A stretch of DNA of 64,000 nt, taken from positions 14,572,001 through 14,636,000 of the forward strand of contig NC_079879.1 of assembly GCF_029227915.1 (NCBI RefSeq), given 5' to 3'. This document shows positions 1-12,076 of this stretch, one piece after another. The first letter of the stretch is position 1; the number at the start of each line of letters is the position of its first letter. The notes below the pieces were generated by a model. The model was not told where the DNA came from, did not search any database, and saw only the letters and a program-made list of their open reading frames with translations. This DNA is from Hydractinia symbiolongicarpus. Its lineage: Eukaryota > Cnidaria > Hydrozoa > Anthoathecata > Hydractiniidae. The position numbers and the translations under genes were made by a program.

Positions 1-704
1 GCCTCACACGTTAATCACATGGTTTCACCTGCCTGCGCAGGTTACCTTTGGACTAATCGTTCCATTTTTAATGCGCTACAACGTCCCAAGTCGTTTTCAT
101 TGGCGAAGTTGCCTTAGAACTCTCTTAACTACGTGCAGAGTCCTATAAAGGCTGTAATATGGCTTTTTGCAGTCTAATAAAGGCCTCACACGTAAATCAC
201 GTGGTTTCACCTGCCTGCGCAGGTTACCTTTTGACTAATCGTTCCATTTTTAATGCGCTACAACGTCCCAAGTTGTTTTCATTGGCGAAGTTGCCTTAGA
301 ACTCTCTTAACTACGTGCACAGTCCTATAAAGGCTGTAATATGGCCTTTTGCAGTCTAATAAAGGCCTCACACGTAAATCACGTGGTTCCATCTGCCTGT
401 GCAGGTTACCAGTGGACTAGTCGTTCCAGTCTCACTGCGCTACAACGTCCCAAGTCGTTTTCATTAGTGTCGTTGCCTTACAACACTCCTAACTACGTGC
501 AGAGTCCTATAAAGGCTGTAATATGGCCTTTTGCAGTCTAATAAAGGCCTCACACGTAAATCACATGGTTTCACCTGCCTGCGCAGGTTACCTTTGGACT
601 AATCGTTCCATTCTTAATGCGCTACAACGTCCCAAGTCGTTTTCATTAGTGTTTTTGCCTTACAACACTCTCAACTACGTGCACAGTCCTATAAAGGCTG
701 TAAT
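1..704 (+). repeat. Left-edge monomers: B, B, A/c chimera, d
   Basis: The first monomer is cut; its first 24 bases lie outside the window. Starts 159 (B), 341 and 523 (d) follow. Monomer 341 is chimeric: A-type on its left (CAGTGGACTAGTCG, CTCACTGCG) and c-type on its right (ATTAGTGTCGTTG, GTGCAGAGTCC). The same B, B, A/c order recurs at about 47,305 (offset 47,304), and the stretch from 159 has a second relative at 4706 (offset 4,547). Confidence 0.75.
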
Positions 705-2887
705 ATGGCCTTTTGCTGTCTAATAAAAGCCTCATACGTAAATCACGTGGTTCCATTTGCCTGCGCAAGTTACCATTGGCCTAGTCCTTCAAGTCTCAAT
801 GTGCTACAACGTCCCAGGTCGTTTTCATTAGCGCCGTTGCCTTACAACACTTTTAACTACGTGCACAGTCCTATAAAGGCTGTAATATCGCCTTTTGCAG
901 GCTAATAAATGCTTCACACGCAAATCACGTGGTTTTACCTGCCTGCGCAGGTTACCATTGGACTATTCCTTACAGTCTCAATGCGCTACAGCGTCTCAAG
1001 TCGTTTTCATTAGCGCCGTTGCCTTACAACACTCTTAACTACGTTCACAGTCCTATAAAGGCTGTAATATGGCCTTTTGCAGTCTAATAAAGGCCTCACA
1101 CGCAAATCACGTGGTTCCACCTGTCTGCGCAGCTTACCATTGGCCTAGTCCTTCCAGTCTCAATGCGCTAAAATGTCCCAAGTCGTTTTCATTAGTGTCG
1201 TTGCCTTACAACACTCCTAACTACGTGCAGAGTCCTATAAAGGCTGTAATATGGCCTTTTGCAGTCTAATAAAGGCCTCACACGTAAATCACATGGTTTC
1301 ACCTGCCTGCGCAGGTTACCTTTGGACTAATCGTTCCATTCTTAATGCGCTACAACGTCCCAAGTCGTTTTCATTAGTGTTTTTGCCTTACAACACTCTC
1401 AACTACGTGCACAGTCCTATAAAGGCTGTAATATGGCCTTTTGCAGTCTAATAAAAGCCTCATACGTAAATCACGTGGTTCCATTTGCCTGCGCAAGTTA
1501 CCATTGGCCTAGTCCTTCAAGTCTCAATGTGCTACAACGTCCCAGGTCGTTTTCATTAGCGCCGTTGCCTTACAACACTTTTAACTACGTGCACAGTCCT
1601 ATAAAGGCTGTAATATCGCCTTTTGCAGGCTAATAAAGGCTTCACACGCAAATCACGTGGTTTTACCTGCCTGCGCAGGTTACCATTGGACTATTCCTTA
1701 CAGTCTCAATGCGCTACAGCGTCTCAAGTCGTTTTCATTAGCGCCGTTGCCTTACAACACTCCTAACTGCGTGCACAGTCGTATAAAGGCTGTAATATGG
1801 CCTTTTGCAGTCTAATAAAGGCCTCATACGTAAATCACGTGGTTCCATTTGCCTGTGCAGGTTACCATTGGACTATTCCTTCCAGTCTCAATGCGCTTCA
1901 ACGTCCCAAGTCGTTTTCATTATCGCCGTTGCCTTACAACACTCTTAACTACGTTCACAGTCCTATAAAGGCTGTAATATGGCCTTTTGCAGTCTAATAA
2001 AGGCCTCACACGCAAATCACGTGGTTCCACCTGTCTGCGCAGCTTACCATTGGCCTAGTCCTTCCAGTCTCAATGCGATAAAATGTCCCAAGTCGTTTTC
2101 ATTAGTGTCGTTGCCTTACAACACTCCTAACTACGTGCAGAGTCCTATAAAGGCTGTAATATGGCCTTTTGCAGTCTAATAAAGGCCTCACACGTAAATC
2201 ACATGGTTTCACCTGCCTGCGCAGGTTACCTTTGGACTAATCGTTCCATTCTTAATGCGCTACAACGTCCCAAGTCGTTTTCATTAGTGTTTTTGCCTTA
2301 CAACACTCTCAACTACGTGCACAGTCCTATAAAGGCTGTAATATGGCCTTTTGCAGTCTAATAAAAGCCTCATACGTAAATCACGTGGTTCCATTTGCCT
2401 GCGCAAGTTACCATTGGCCTAGTCCTTCAAGTCTCAATGTGCTACAACGTCCCAGGTCGTTTTCATTAGCGCCGTTGCCTTACAACACTTTTAACTACGT
2501 GCACAGTCCTATAAAGGCTGTAATATCGCCTTTTGCAGGCTAATAAAGGCTTCACACGCAAATCACGTGGTTTTACCTGCCTGCGCAGGTTACCATTGGA
2601 CTATTCCTTACAGCCTCAATGCGCTACAGCGTCTCAAGTCGTTTTCATTAGCGCCGTTGCCTTACAACACTCCTAACTGCGTGCACAGTCGTATAAGGCT
2701 GTAATATGGCCTTTTGCAGTCTAATAAAGGCCTCATACGTAAATCACGTGGTTCCATTTGCCTGTGCAGGTTACCATTGGACTATTCCTTCCAGTCTCAA
2801 TGCGCTTCAACGTCCCAAGTCGTTTTCATTATCGCCGTTGCCTTACAACACTCTTAACTACGTTCACAGTCCTATAAAGGCTGTAGT
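705..2887 (+). repeat. Higher-order repeat of e-a-b-c-d monomers (4-mer then 5-mers)
   Basis: The order is e (705), a/b (887), c (1069), d (1251), e (1433), a (1615), b (1797), c (1979), d (2161), e (2343), a (2525), b (2706). Successive copies of the same type are 910 bp apart (1069 to 1979, 1251 to 2161, 1433 to 2343), a 5-monomer unit. The first unit is a 4-mer because a and b are fused into one monomer at 887. Monomer 2525 is 181 bp because it reads GTATAAGGCT instead of GTATAAAGGCT. Confidence 0.85.
887..1068 (+). repeat. Chimeric a/b monomer
   Basis: The left part is type a (ATCGCCTTTTGCAGGC, GGTTTTACC, CAGCGTCTCAAG). The right end (CTCTTAACTACGTTCACAGTCC) is type b. The neighbours are e and c, so exactly one monomer is missing compared with the 5-mer. 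This is the expected product of an unequal crossover between a and b. Confidence 0.75.
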
Positions 2888-4580
2888 ATGGCCTTTTGCA
2901 GTCTAATAAAGGCCTCACACGCAAATCACGTGGTTCCACCTGTCTGCGCAGCTTACCATTGGCCTAGTCCTTCCAGTCTCAATGCGCTAAAATGTCCCAA
3001 GTCGTTTTCATTAGTGTCGTTGCCTTACAACACTCTTAACTACGTGCACAGTCCTATAAAGGCTGTAATATGGTCTTTGCAGTCTAATATAGGCTTCACA
3101 CGTAAATCACGTGAGTTCACCTGCCTGTGCAGGTTACCTTTGACTAATCGTTCCAGTCTCAATGTGCTACAACGTCCCAGGTCGTTTTCATTAGCGCCGT
3201 TGCCTTACAACACTTTTAACTACGTGCACAGTCCTATAAAGGCTGTAATATGGCCTTTTGCAGTCTAATAAAGGCTTCACACGCAAATCACGTGGTTTCA
3301 CCTGCCTGCGCAGGTTACCTTTGGACTAATCGTTCCAGTCTCAATGCGCTACAACGTCCCAAGATGTTTTCATTGGCGAAGTTGCCTTAGAACACTCTTA
3401 ACTACGTGCACAGTCCTATAAAGGCTGTAATATCGCCTTTTGCAGTCTAATAAAGGCCTCATACGTAAATCACGTGGTTCCATTTGCCTGTGCAGGTTAC
3501 CATTGTACTATTCCTTCCAGTCTCAATGCGCTACAACGTCCCAAGTCGTTTTCATTATCGCCGTTGCCTTACAACACTCTTAACTACGTGCACAGTCCTA
3601 TAAAGGCTGTAATATGGCCTTTTGCAGTCTAATAAAGGCCTCACACACAAATCACGTGGTTTCACCTGTCTGCGCAGTTTACCATTGGCCTAGTCCTTCC
3701 AGTCTCAATGCGCTACAACGTCCCAAGTCGTTTTCATTAGTGTCGTTGCCTTACAACACTCCTAACTACGTGCAGAGTCCTATAAAGGCTGTAATATGGC
3801 CTTTTGCAGTCTAATAAAGGCCTCACACGTAAATCACGTGGTATCACCTGCCTGCGCAGGTTACCTTTGGACTGATCGTTCCATTCTTAATGCGCTACAA
3901 CGTCCCAAGTTGTTTTCATTGGCGAAGTTGCCTTAGAACTCTCTTAACTACGTGCAGAGTCCTATAAAGGCTGTAATATCGCCTTTTGCAGTCTAATAAA
4001 GGCCTCACACGTAAATCACGTGGTTCCATTTGCCTGTGCAGGTTACCATTGGACTATTCCTTACAGTCTCAATGCATTAGAGCGTCCCAAGTCGTTTTCA
4101 TTAGCGCCGTTGCCTTAAAACACTCCTAACTACGTGCAGAGTCCTATAAAGGCTGTAATATGGCCTTTTGCAGTCTAATAAAGGCCTCATACGTAAATCA
4201 CGTGGTTCCATTTGCCTGTGCAGGTTACCATTGTACTATTCCTTCCAGTCTTAATGCGCTTCAACGTCCCAAGTCGTTTTCATTATCGCCGTTGCCTTAC
4301 AACACTCTTAACTACGTGCACAGTCCTATAAAGGCTGTAATATGGCCTTTTGCAGTCTAATAAAGGCCTCACACACAAATCACATGGTTTCACCTGCCTG
4401 CGCAGGTTACCTTTGGACTAATCGTTCCATTCTTAATGCGCTACAACGTCCCAAGTCGTTTTCATTAGTGTTTTTGCCTTACAACACTCTCAACTACGTG
4501 CACAGTCCTATAAAGGCTGTAATATGGCCTTTTGCAGTCTAATAAAAGCCTCATACGTAAATCACGTGGTTCCATTTGCC
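1050..4580 (+). repeat. Left copy of the 4,729-bp-offset segmental duplication
   Basis: Variants here recur 4,729 bp downstream in the same order (25 to 26 monomers minus single-base deletions). The shared rare states include the GTATAAGGCT deletion (about 2,697 and 7,426), the 180-bp x monomer (3070 and 7799), and GGTATCACC with GGACTGATCG (3796 and 8525). The similarity stops inside monomer 4524, which is type e while its partner 9253 switches type after about 50 bases. Confidence 0.8.
3070..3249 (+). repeat. 180-bp x monomer (two single-base deletions)
   Basis: This copy reads GGTCTTTGCAG for GGCCTTTTGCAG (one base lost) and CCTTTGACTAATCG for CCTTTGGACTAATCG (one lost). Its right part is type e. 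Because 180 is divisible by three, the frame from monomer 2888 runs through it to give a 126-codon frame ending at 3268. An equal copy is at 7799-7978. AATAAA is replaced by AATATA in all x monomers. Confidence 0.85.
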
Positions 4581-4705
4581 TGCGCAAGTTACCATTGGCC
4601 TAGTCCTTCAAGTCTCAATGTGCTACAACGTCCCAGGTCGTTTTCATTAGCGCCGTTGCCTTACAACACTTTTAACTACGTGCACAGTCCTATAAAGGCT
4701 GTAAT

Positions 4706-5435
4706 ATGGCTTTTTGCAGTCTAATAAAGGCCTCACACGTAAATCACGTGGTTTCACCTGCCTGCGCAGGTTACCTTTTGACTAATCGTTCCATTTTTAA
4801 TGCGCTACAACGTCCCAAGTTGTTTTCATTGGCGAAGTTGCCTTAGAACTCTCTTAACTACGTGCACAGTCCTATAAAGGCTGTAATATGGCCTTTTGCA
4901 GTCTAATAAAGGCCTCACACGTAAATCACGTGGTTCCATCTGCCTGTGCAGGTTACCATTGGACTATTCCTTACAGTCTCAATGCATTAGAGCGTCCCAA
5001 GTCGTTTTCATTAGTGTCGTTGCCTTACAACACTCCTAACTACGTGCAGAGTCCTATAAAGGCTGTAATATGGCCTTTTGCAGTCTAATAAAGGCCTCAC
5101 ACGTAAATCACATGGTTTCACCTGCCTGCGCAGGTTACCTTTGGACTAATCGTTCCATTCTTAATGCGCTACAACGTCCCAAGTCGTTTTCATTAGTGTT
5201 TTTGCCTTACAACACTCTCAACTACGTGCACAGTCCTATAAAGGCTGTAATATGGCCTTTTGCAGTCTAATAAAAGCCTCATACGTAAATCACGTGGTTC
5301 CATTTGCCTGCGCAAGTTACCATTGGCCTAGTCCTTCAAGTCTCAATGTGCTACAACGTCCCAGGTCGTTTTCATTAGCGCCGTTGCCTTACAACACTTT
5401 TAACTACGTGCACAGTCCTATAAAGGCTGTAATAT
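4706..5435 (+). repeat. Second copy of the B, A/c-like, d, e block
   Basis: Monomers 4706 (B), 4888, 5070 (d) and 5252 (e) match 159, 341, 523 and 705 at offset 4,547. Monomer 4888 differs in its centre, where it has ACCATTGGACTATTCC and GCATTAGAGCG (f type) instead of the A-type centre of 341. The ends are the same, so the centre was replaced in one of the two. Confidence 0.65.
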
Positions 5436-5779
5436 CGCCTTTTGCAGGCTAATAAAGGCTTCACACGCAAATCACGTGGTTTTACCTGCCTGCGCAGGTT
5501 ACCATTGGACTATTCCTTACAGTCTCAATGCGCTACAGCGTCTCAAGTCGTTTTCATTAGCGCCGTTGCCTTACAACACTCCTAACTGCGTGCACAGTCG
5601 TATAAAGGCTGTAATATGGCCTTTTGCAGTCTAATAAAGGCCTCATACGTAAATCACGTGGTTCCATTTGCCTGTGCAGGTTACCATTGGACTATTCCTT
5701 CCAGTCTCAATGCGCTTCAACGTCCCAAGTCGTTTTCATTATCGCCGTTGCCTTACAACACTCTTAACTACGTTCACAG

Positions 5780-8700
5780 TCCTATAAAGGCTGTAATATG
5801 GCCTTTTGCAGTCTAATAAAGGCCTCACACGCAAATCACGTGGTTCCACCTGTCTGCGCAGCTTACCATTGGCCTAGTCCTTCCAGTCTCAATGCGCTAA
5901 AATGTCCCAAGTCGTTTTCATTAGTGTCGTTGCCTTACAACACTCCTAACTACGTGCAGAGTCCTATAAAGGCTGTAATATGGCCTTTTGCAGTCTAATA
6001 AAGGCCTCACACGTAAATCACATGGTTTCACCTGCCTGCGCAGGTTACCTTTGGACTAATCGTTCCATTCTTAATGCGCTACAACGTCCCAAGTCGTTTT
6101 CATTAGTGTTTTTGCCTTACAACACTCTCAACTACGTGCACAGTCCTATAAAGGCTGTAATATGGCCTTTTGCAGTCTAATAAAAGCCTCATACGTAAAT
6201 CACGTGGTTCCATTTGCCTGCGCAAGTTACCATTGGCCTAGTCCTTCAAGTCTCAATGTGCTACAACGTCCCAGGTCGTTTTCATTAGCGCCGTTGCCTT
6301 ACAACACTTTTAACTACGTGCACAGTCCTATAAAGGCTGTAATATCGCCTTTTGCAGGCTAATAAAGGCTTCACACGCAAATCACGTGGTTTTACCTGCC
6401 TGCGCAGGTTACCATTGGACTATTCCTTACAGTCTCAATGCGCTACAGCGTCTCAAGTCGTTTTCATTAGCGCCGTTGCCTTACAACACTCCTAACTGCG
6501 TGCACAGTCGTATAAAGGCTGTAATATGGCCTTTTGCAGTCTAATAAAGGCCTCATACGTAAATCACGTGGTTCCATTTGCCTGTGCAGGTTACCATTGG
6601 ACTATTCCTTCCAGTCTCAATGCGCTTCAACGTCCCAAGTCGTTTTCATTATCACCGTTGCCTTACAACACTCTTAACTACGTTCACAGTCCTATAAAGG
6701 CTGTAATATGGCCTTTTGCAGTCTAATAAAGGCCTCACACGCAAATCACGTGGTTCCACCTGTCTGCGCAGCTTACCATTGGCCTAGTCCTTCCAGTCTC
6801 AATGCGCTAAAATGTCCCAAGTCGTTTTCATTAGTGTCGTTGCCTTACAACACTCCTAACTACGTGCAGAGTCCTATAAAGGCTGTAATATGGCCTTTTG
6901 CAGTCTAATAAAGGCCTCACACGTAAATCACATGGTTTCACCTGCCTGCGCAGGTTACCTTTGGACTAATCGTTCCATTCTTAATGCGCTACAACGTCCC
7001 AAGTCGTTTTCATTAGTGTTTTTGCCTTACAACACTCTCAACTACGTGCAGAGTCCTATAAAGGCTGTAATATCGCCTTTTGCAGTCTAATAAAAGCCTC
7101 ATACGTAAATCACGTGGTTCCATTTGCCTGCGCAAGTTACCATTGGCCTAGTCCTTCAAGTCTCAATGTGCTACAACGTCCCAGGTCGTATTCATTAGCG
7201 CCGTTGCCTTACAACACTTTTAACTACGTGCACAGTCCTATAAAGGCTGTAATATCGCCTTTTGCAGGCTAATAAAGGCTTCACACGCAAATCACGTGGT
7301 TTTACCTGCCTGCGCAGGTTACCATTGGACTATTCCTTACAGTCTCAATGCGCTACAGCGTCTCAAGTCGTTTTCATTAGCGCCGTTGCCTTACAACACT
7401 CCTAACTGCGTGCACAGTCGTATAAGGCTGTAATATGGCCTTTTGCAGTCTAATAAAGGCCTCATACGTAAATCACGTGGTTCCATTTGCCTGTGCAGGT
7501 TACCATTGGACTATTCCTTCCAGTCTCAATGCGCTTCAACGTCCCAAGTCGTTTTCATTATCGCCGTTGCCTTACAACACTCTTAACTACGTTCACAGTC
7601 CTATAAAGGCTGTAGTATGGCCTTTTGCAGTCTAATAAAGGCCTCACACGCAAATCACGTGGTTCCACCTGTCTGCGCAGCTTACCATTGGCCTAGTCCT
7701 TCCAGTCTCAATGCGCTAAAATGTCCCAAGTCGTTTTCATTAGTGTCGTTGCCTTACAACACTCTTAACTACGTGCACAGTCCTATAAAGGCTGTAATAT
7801 GGTCTTTGCAGTCTAATATAGGCTTCACACGTAAATCACGTGAGTTCACCTGCCTGTGCAGGTTACCTTTGACTAATCGTTCCAGTCTCAATGTGCTACA
7901 ACGTCCCAGGTCGTTTTCATTAGCGCCGTTGCCTTACAACACTTTTAACTACGTGCACAGTCCTATAAAGGCTGTAATATGGCCTTTTGCAGTCTAATAA
8001 AGGCTTCACACGCAAATCACGTGGTTTCACCTGCCTGCGCAGGTTACCTTTGGACTAATCGTTCCAGTCTCAATGCGCTACAACGTCCCAAGATGTTTTC
8101 ATTGGCGAAGTTGCCTTAGAACACTCTTAACTACGTGCACAGTCCTATAAAGGCTGTAATATCGCCTTTTGCAGTCTAATAAAGGCCTCATACGTAAATC
8201 ACGTGGTTCCATTTGCCTGTGCAGGTTACCATTGTACTATTCCTTCCAGTCTCAATGCGCTACAACGTCCCAAGTCGTTTTCATTATCGCCGTTGCCTTA
8301 CAACACTCTTAACTACGTGCACAGTCCTATAAAGGCTGTAATATGGCCTTTTGCAGTCTAATAAAGGCCTCACACACAAATCACGTGGTTTCACCTGTCT
8401 GCGCAGTTTACCATTGGCCTAGTCCTTCCAGTCTCAATGCGCTACAACGTCCCAAGTCGTTTTCATTAGTGTCGTTGCCTTACAACACTCCTAACTACGT
8501 GCAGAGTCCTATAAAGGCTGTAATATGGCCTTTTGCAGTCTAATAAAGGCCTCACACGTAAATCACGTGGTATCACCTGCCTGCGCAGGTTACCTTTGGA
8601 CTGATCGTTCCATTCTTAATGCGCTACAACGTCCCAAGTTGTTTTCATTGGCGAAGTTGCCTTAGAACTCTCTTAACTACGTGCAGAGTCCTATAAAGGC

Positions 8701-9310
8701 TGTAATATCGCCTTTTGCAGTCTAATAAAGGCCTCACACGTAAATCACGTGGTTCCATTTGCCTGTGCAGGTTACCATTGGACTATTCCTTACAGTCTCA
8801 ATGCATTAGAGCGTCCCAAGTCGTTTTCATTAGCGCCGTTGCCTTAAAACACTCCTAACTACGTGCACAGTCGTATAAAGGCTGTAATATGGCCTTTTGC
8901 AGTCTAATAAAGGCCTCATACGTAAATCACGTGGTTCCATTTGCCTGTGCAGGTTACCATTGTACTATTCCTTCCAGTCTTAATGCGCTTCAACGTCCCA
9001 AGTCGTTTTCATTATCGCCGTTGCCTTACAACACTCTTAACTACGTGCACAGTCCTATAAAGGCTGTAATATGGCCTTTTGCAGTCTAATAAAGGCCTCA
9101 CACACAAATCACATGGTTTCACCTGCCTGCGCAGGTTACCTTTGGACTAATCGTTCCATTCTTAATGCGCTACAACGTCCCAAGTCGTTTTCATTAGTGT
9201 TTTTGCCTTACAACACTCTCAACTACGTGCACAGTCCTATAAAGGCTGTAATATGGCCTTTTGCAGTCTAATAAAAGCCTCATACGTAAATCACGTGGTT
9301 CCATTTGCCT
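5780..9310 (+). repeat. Right copy of the 4,729-bp-offset segmental duplication
   Basis: Partner of the block at about 1,050-4,580. The first half repeats the e-a-b-c-d order: c 5798, d 5980, e 6162, a 6344, b 6526, c 6708, d 6890, e 7072, a 7254, b 7435, c 7617. Differences include monomer 7072, which starts ATCGCC and reads GTCGTATTC, and the end of 8707, which has GTGCACAGTCGTATAAAGG where 3978 has GTGCAGAGTCC. These show that the copies have since diverged or exchanged. Confidence 0.8.
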
Positions 9311-11341
9311 GTGCAGGTTACCATTGTACTATTCCTTCCAGTCTCAATGCGCTTCAACGTCCCAAGTCGTTTTCATTAGCGCCGTTGCCTTAGAACTCTC
9401 TTAACTACGTGCACAGTCCTATAAAGGCTGTAATATGGCATTTTGCAGTCTAATAAAGGCCTCATACGTAAATCACGTGGTTCCATTTGCCTGTGCAGGT
9501 TACCAATGGACTATTCCTTACAGTCTCAATGCATTAGAGCGTCCCAAGTCGTTTTCATTAGCGCCGTTGCCTTACAACACTCCTAACTACGTGCACAGTC
9601 GTATAAAGGTTGTAATATGGCCTTTTGCAGTCTAATAAAGGCCTCATACGTAAATCACGTGGTTCCATTTGCCTGTGCAGGTAACCATTGTACTATTCCT
9701 TCCAGTCTCAATGCGCTTCAACGTCCCAAGTCGTTTTCATTATCGCCGTTGCCTTACAACACTCTTAACTACGTGCACAGTCCTATAAAGTCTGTAATAT
9801 GGCCTTTTGCAGTCTAATAAAGGCCTCACACACAAATCACGTGGTTTCACCTGTCTGCGCAGTTTACCATTGGCCTAGTCCTTCCAGTCTCAATGCGCTA
9901 CAACGTCCCAAGTCTTTTCATTAGTGTCGTTGCCTTACAACACTCCTAACTACGTGCAGAGTCCTATAAAGGCTGTAATATGGCCTTTTGCAGTCTAATA
10001 AAGGCCTCACACGTAAATCACGTGGTATCACCTGCCTGCGCAGGTTACCTTTGGACTGATCGTTCCATTCTTAATGCCCTACAACGTCCCAAGTTGTTTT
10101 CATCGGCGAAGTTGCCTTAGAACTCTCTTAACTACGTGCACAGTCCTATAAAGGCTGTAATATGGCCTTTTGCAGTCTAATAAAGGCCTCACACGTAAAT
10201 CACGTGGTTCCATCTGCCTGTGCAGGTTACCAGTGGACTAGTCGTTCCAGTCTCACTGCGCTACAACGTCCAAAGTCGTTTTCATTTGCTCCGTTGCTTT
10301 ACAACAATCTTAACTGCGTGCACTGTCCTATAAAGGCTGTAATATGGCCTTTGGCAGTCTAATAAAGGCTTCACACGTAAATCACGTGGTTTCACATGCC
10401 TGCGCAGGTTACCATTGGACTATTCCTTACAGTCTCAATGCATTAGAGCGTCCCAAGTCGTTTTCATTAGCGCCGTTGCCTTACAACACTCCTAACTACG
10501 TGCACAGTCGTATAAAGGCTGTAATATGGCCTTTTGCAGTCTAATAAAGGCCTCATACGTAAATCACGTTTTTCCATTTGCCTGTGCAGGTTACCATTGT
10601 ACTATTCCTTCCAGTTTCAATGCGCTTCAACGTCCCAAGTCGTTTTCATTATCGCTGTTGCCTTACAACACTCTTAACTACGTGCACAGTCCTATAAAGG
10701 CTGTAATATGGCCTTTTGCAGTCTAATAAAGGCCTCACACGTAAATCACATGGTTTCACCTGCCTGCGCAGGTTACCTTTGGACTAATCGTTTCATTCTT
10801 AATGCGCTACAACGTCCCAAGTCGTTTTCATTGGCGAAGTTGCCTTAGAACTCTCTTAACTACATGCAGAGTCCTATAAAGGCTGTAATATGGCTTTTTG
10901 CAGTCTAATAAAGGCCTCACACGTAAATCACGTGGTTTCACCTGCCTGCGCAGGTTACCTTTTGACTAATCGTTCCATTCTTAATGCGCTACAACGTCCC
11001 AAGTTGTTTTCATGGGCGAAGTTGCCTTAGAACTCTCTTAACTACGTGCACAGTCCTATAAAGGCTGTAATATGGCCTTTTGCAGTCTAATAAAGGCCTC
11101 ACACGTAAATCACGTGGTTCCATCTGCCTGTGCAGGTTACCAGTGGACTAGTCGTTCCAGTCTCACTGCGCTACAACGTCCCAAGTCGTTTTCATTTGCT
11201 CCGTTGCTTTACAACAATCTTAACTGCGTGCACTGTCCTATAAAGGCTGTAATATGGCCTTTGGCAGTCTAATAAAGGCTTCACAGGTAAATCACGTGGT
11301 TTCACATGCCTGCGCAGGTTACCTTTGGACTAATCGTTCCA
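9166..11341 (+). repeat. Left copy of the 2,911-bp-offset duplication
   Basis: Twelve consecutive monomers recur 2,911 bp later in the same order. They share rare states such as ATGGCATTTTGCAG (about 9,435 and 12,346), AAAGGTTGTAATATGG, GCAGGTAACCATTG, CACGTTTTTCCATT, and the AAGTCTTTTCATT one-base deletion (monomers 9799 and 12710, both 181 bp). Monomer 9253 at its left is a mosaic with an e-type start and a B-type end. Confidence 0.85.
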
Positions 11342-12076
11342 GTCTCAATGCGCTACAACGTCCCAAGATGTTTTCATTGGCGAAGTTGCCTTAGAACACT
11401 CTTAACTACGTGCACAGTCCTATAAAGGCTGTAATATGGCCTTTTGCAGTCTAATAAATGCCTCACACGTAAATCACGTGGTTCCATTTGCCTGCGCAAG
11501 TTACCATTGGCCTAGTCCTTCAAGTCTCAATGTGCTACAACGTCCCAGGTCGTTTTCATTAGCGCCGTTGCCTTACAACACTTTTAACTACGTGCACAGT
11601 CCTATAAAGGCTGTAATATCGCCTTTTGCAGTCTAATAAAGGTCTCACACGCAAATCACGTGGTTTCACCTGCCTGCGCAGGTTACCATTGGACTATTCC
11701 TTACAGTCTCAATGCGCTACAGCGTCTCAAGTCGTTTTCATTAGCGCCGTTGCCTTACAACACTCCTAACTGCGTGCACAGTCGTATAAAGATTGTAATA
11801 TGGCCTTTTGCAGTCTAATAAAGGCCTCATACGTAAATGACGTGGTTCCATTTGCCTGTGCAGGTTACCATTGGACTATTCCTTCCAGTCTCAATGCGCT
11901 TCAACGTCCCAAGTCGTTTTCATTATCGCCGTTGCCTTACAACACTCTTAACTACGTTCACAGTCCTATAAAGGCTGTAATATGGCCTTTTGCAGTCTAA
12001 TAAAGGCCTCACACGCAAATCACGTGGTTCCACCTGTCTGCGCAGCTTACCATTGGCCTAGTCCTTCCAGTCTCAC
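11342..12076 (+). repeat. Linking monomers m, e, a, b, c between the 2,911-bp copies
   Basis: The right half of an m monomer is followed by e (11436), a (11618), b (11800) and the left half of c (11982). The same m-e-a-b-c order appears at 15,4xx-15,8xx, 25,4xx-26,2xx and 29,4xx-30,2xx, so it is a recurrent HOR fragment. Monomer 11982 is chimeric: c on the left, then CTCACTGCG and ATTAGTGTTTTTGCC, giving the junction with the next copy near 12,077. Confidence 0.7.

Noticed and set aside
341-541. A 66-codon frame beginning MAFCSLIKAS, seen in a large share of monomers, as a protein-coding gene family
   Set aside because: Each frame begins at a monomer's ATG and ends at the TAA 19 bases into the next, so it is set by the repeat. 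B-type monomers carry an in-frame TAG, others lack the ATG (ATATCG), and adjacent frames overlap. Amino-acid changes are spread along the frame with no sign of constraint.
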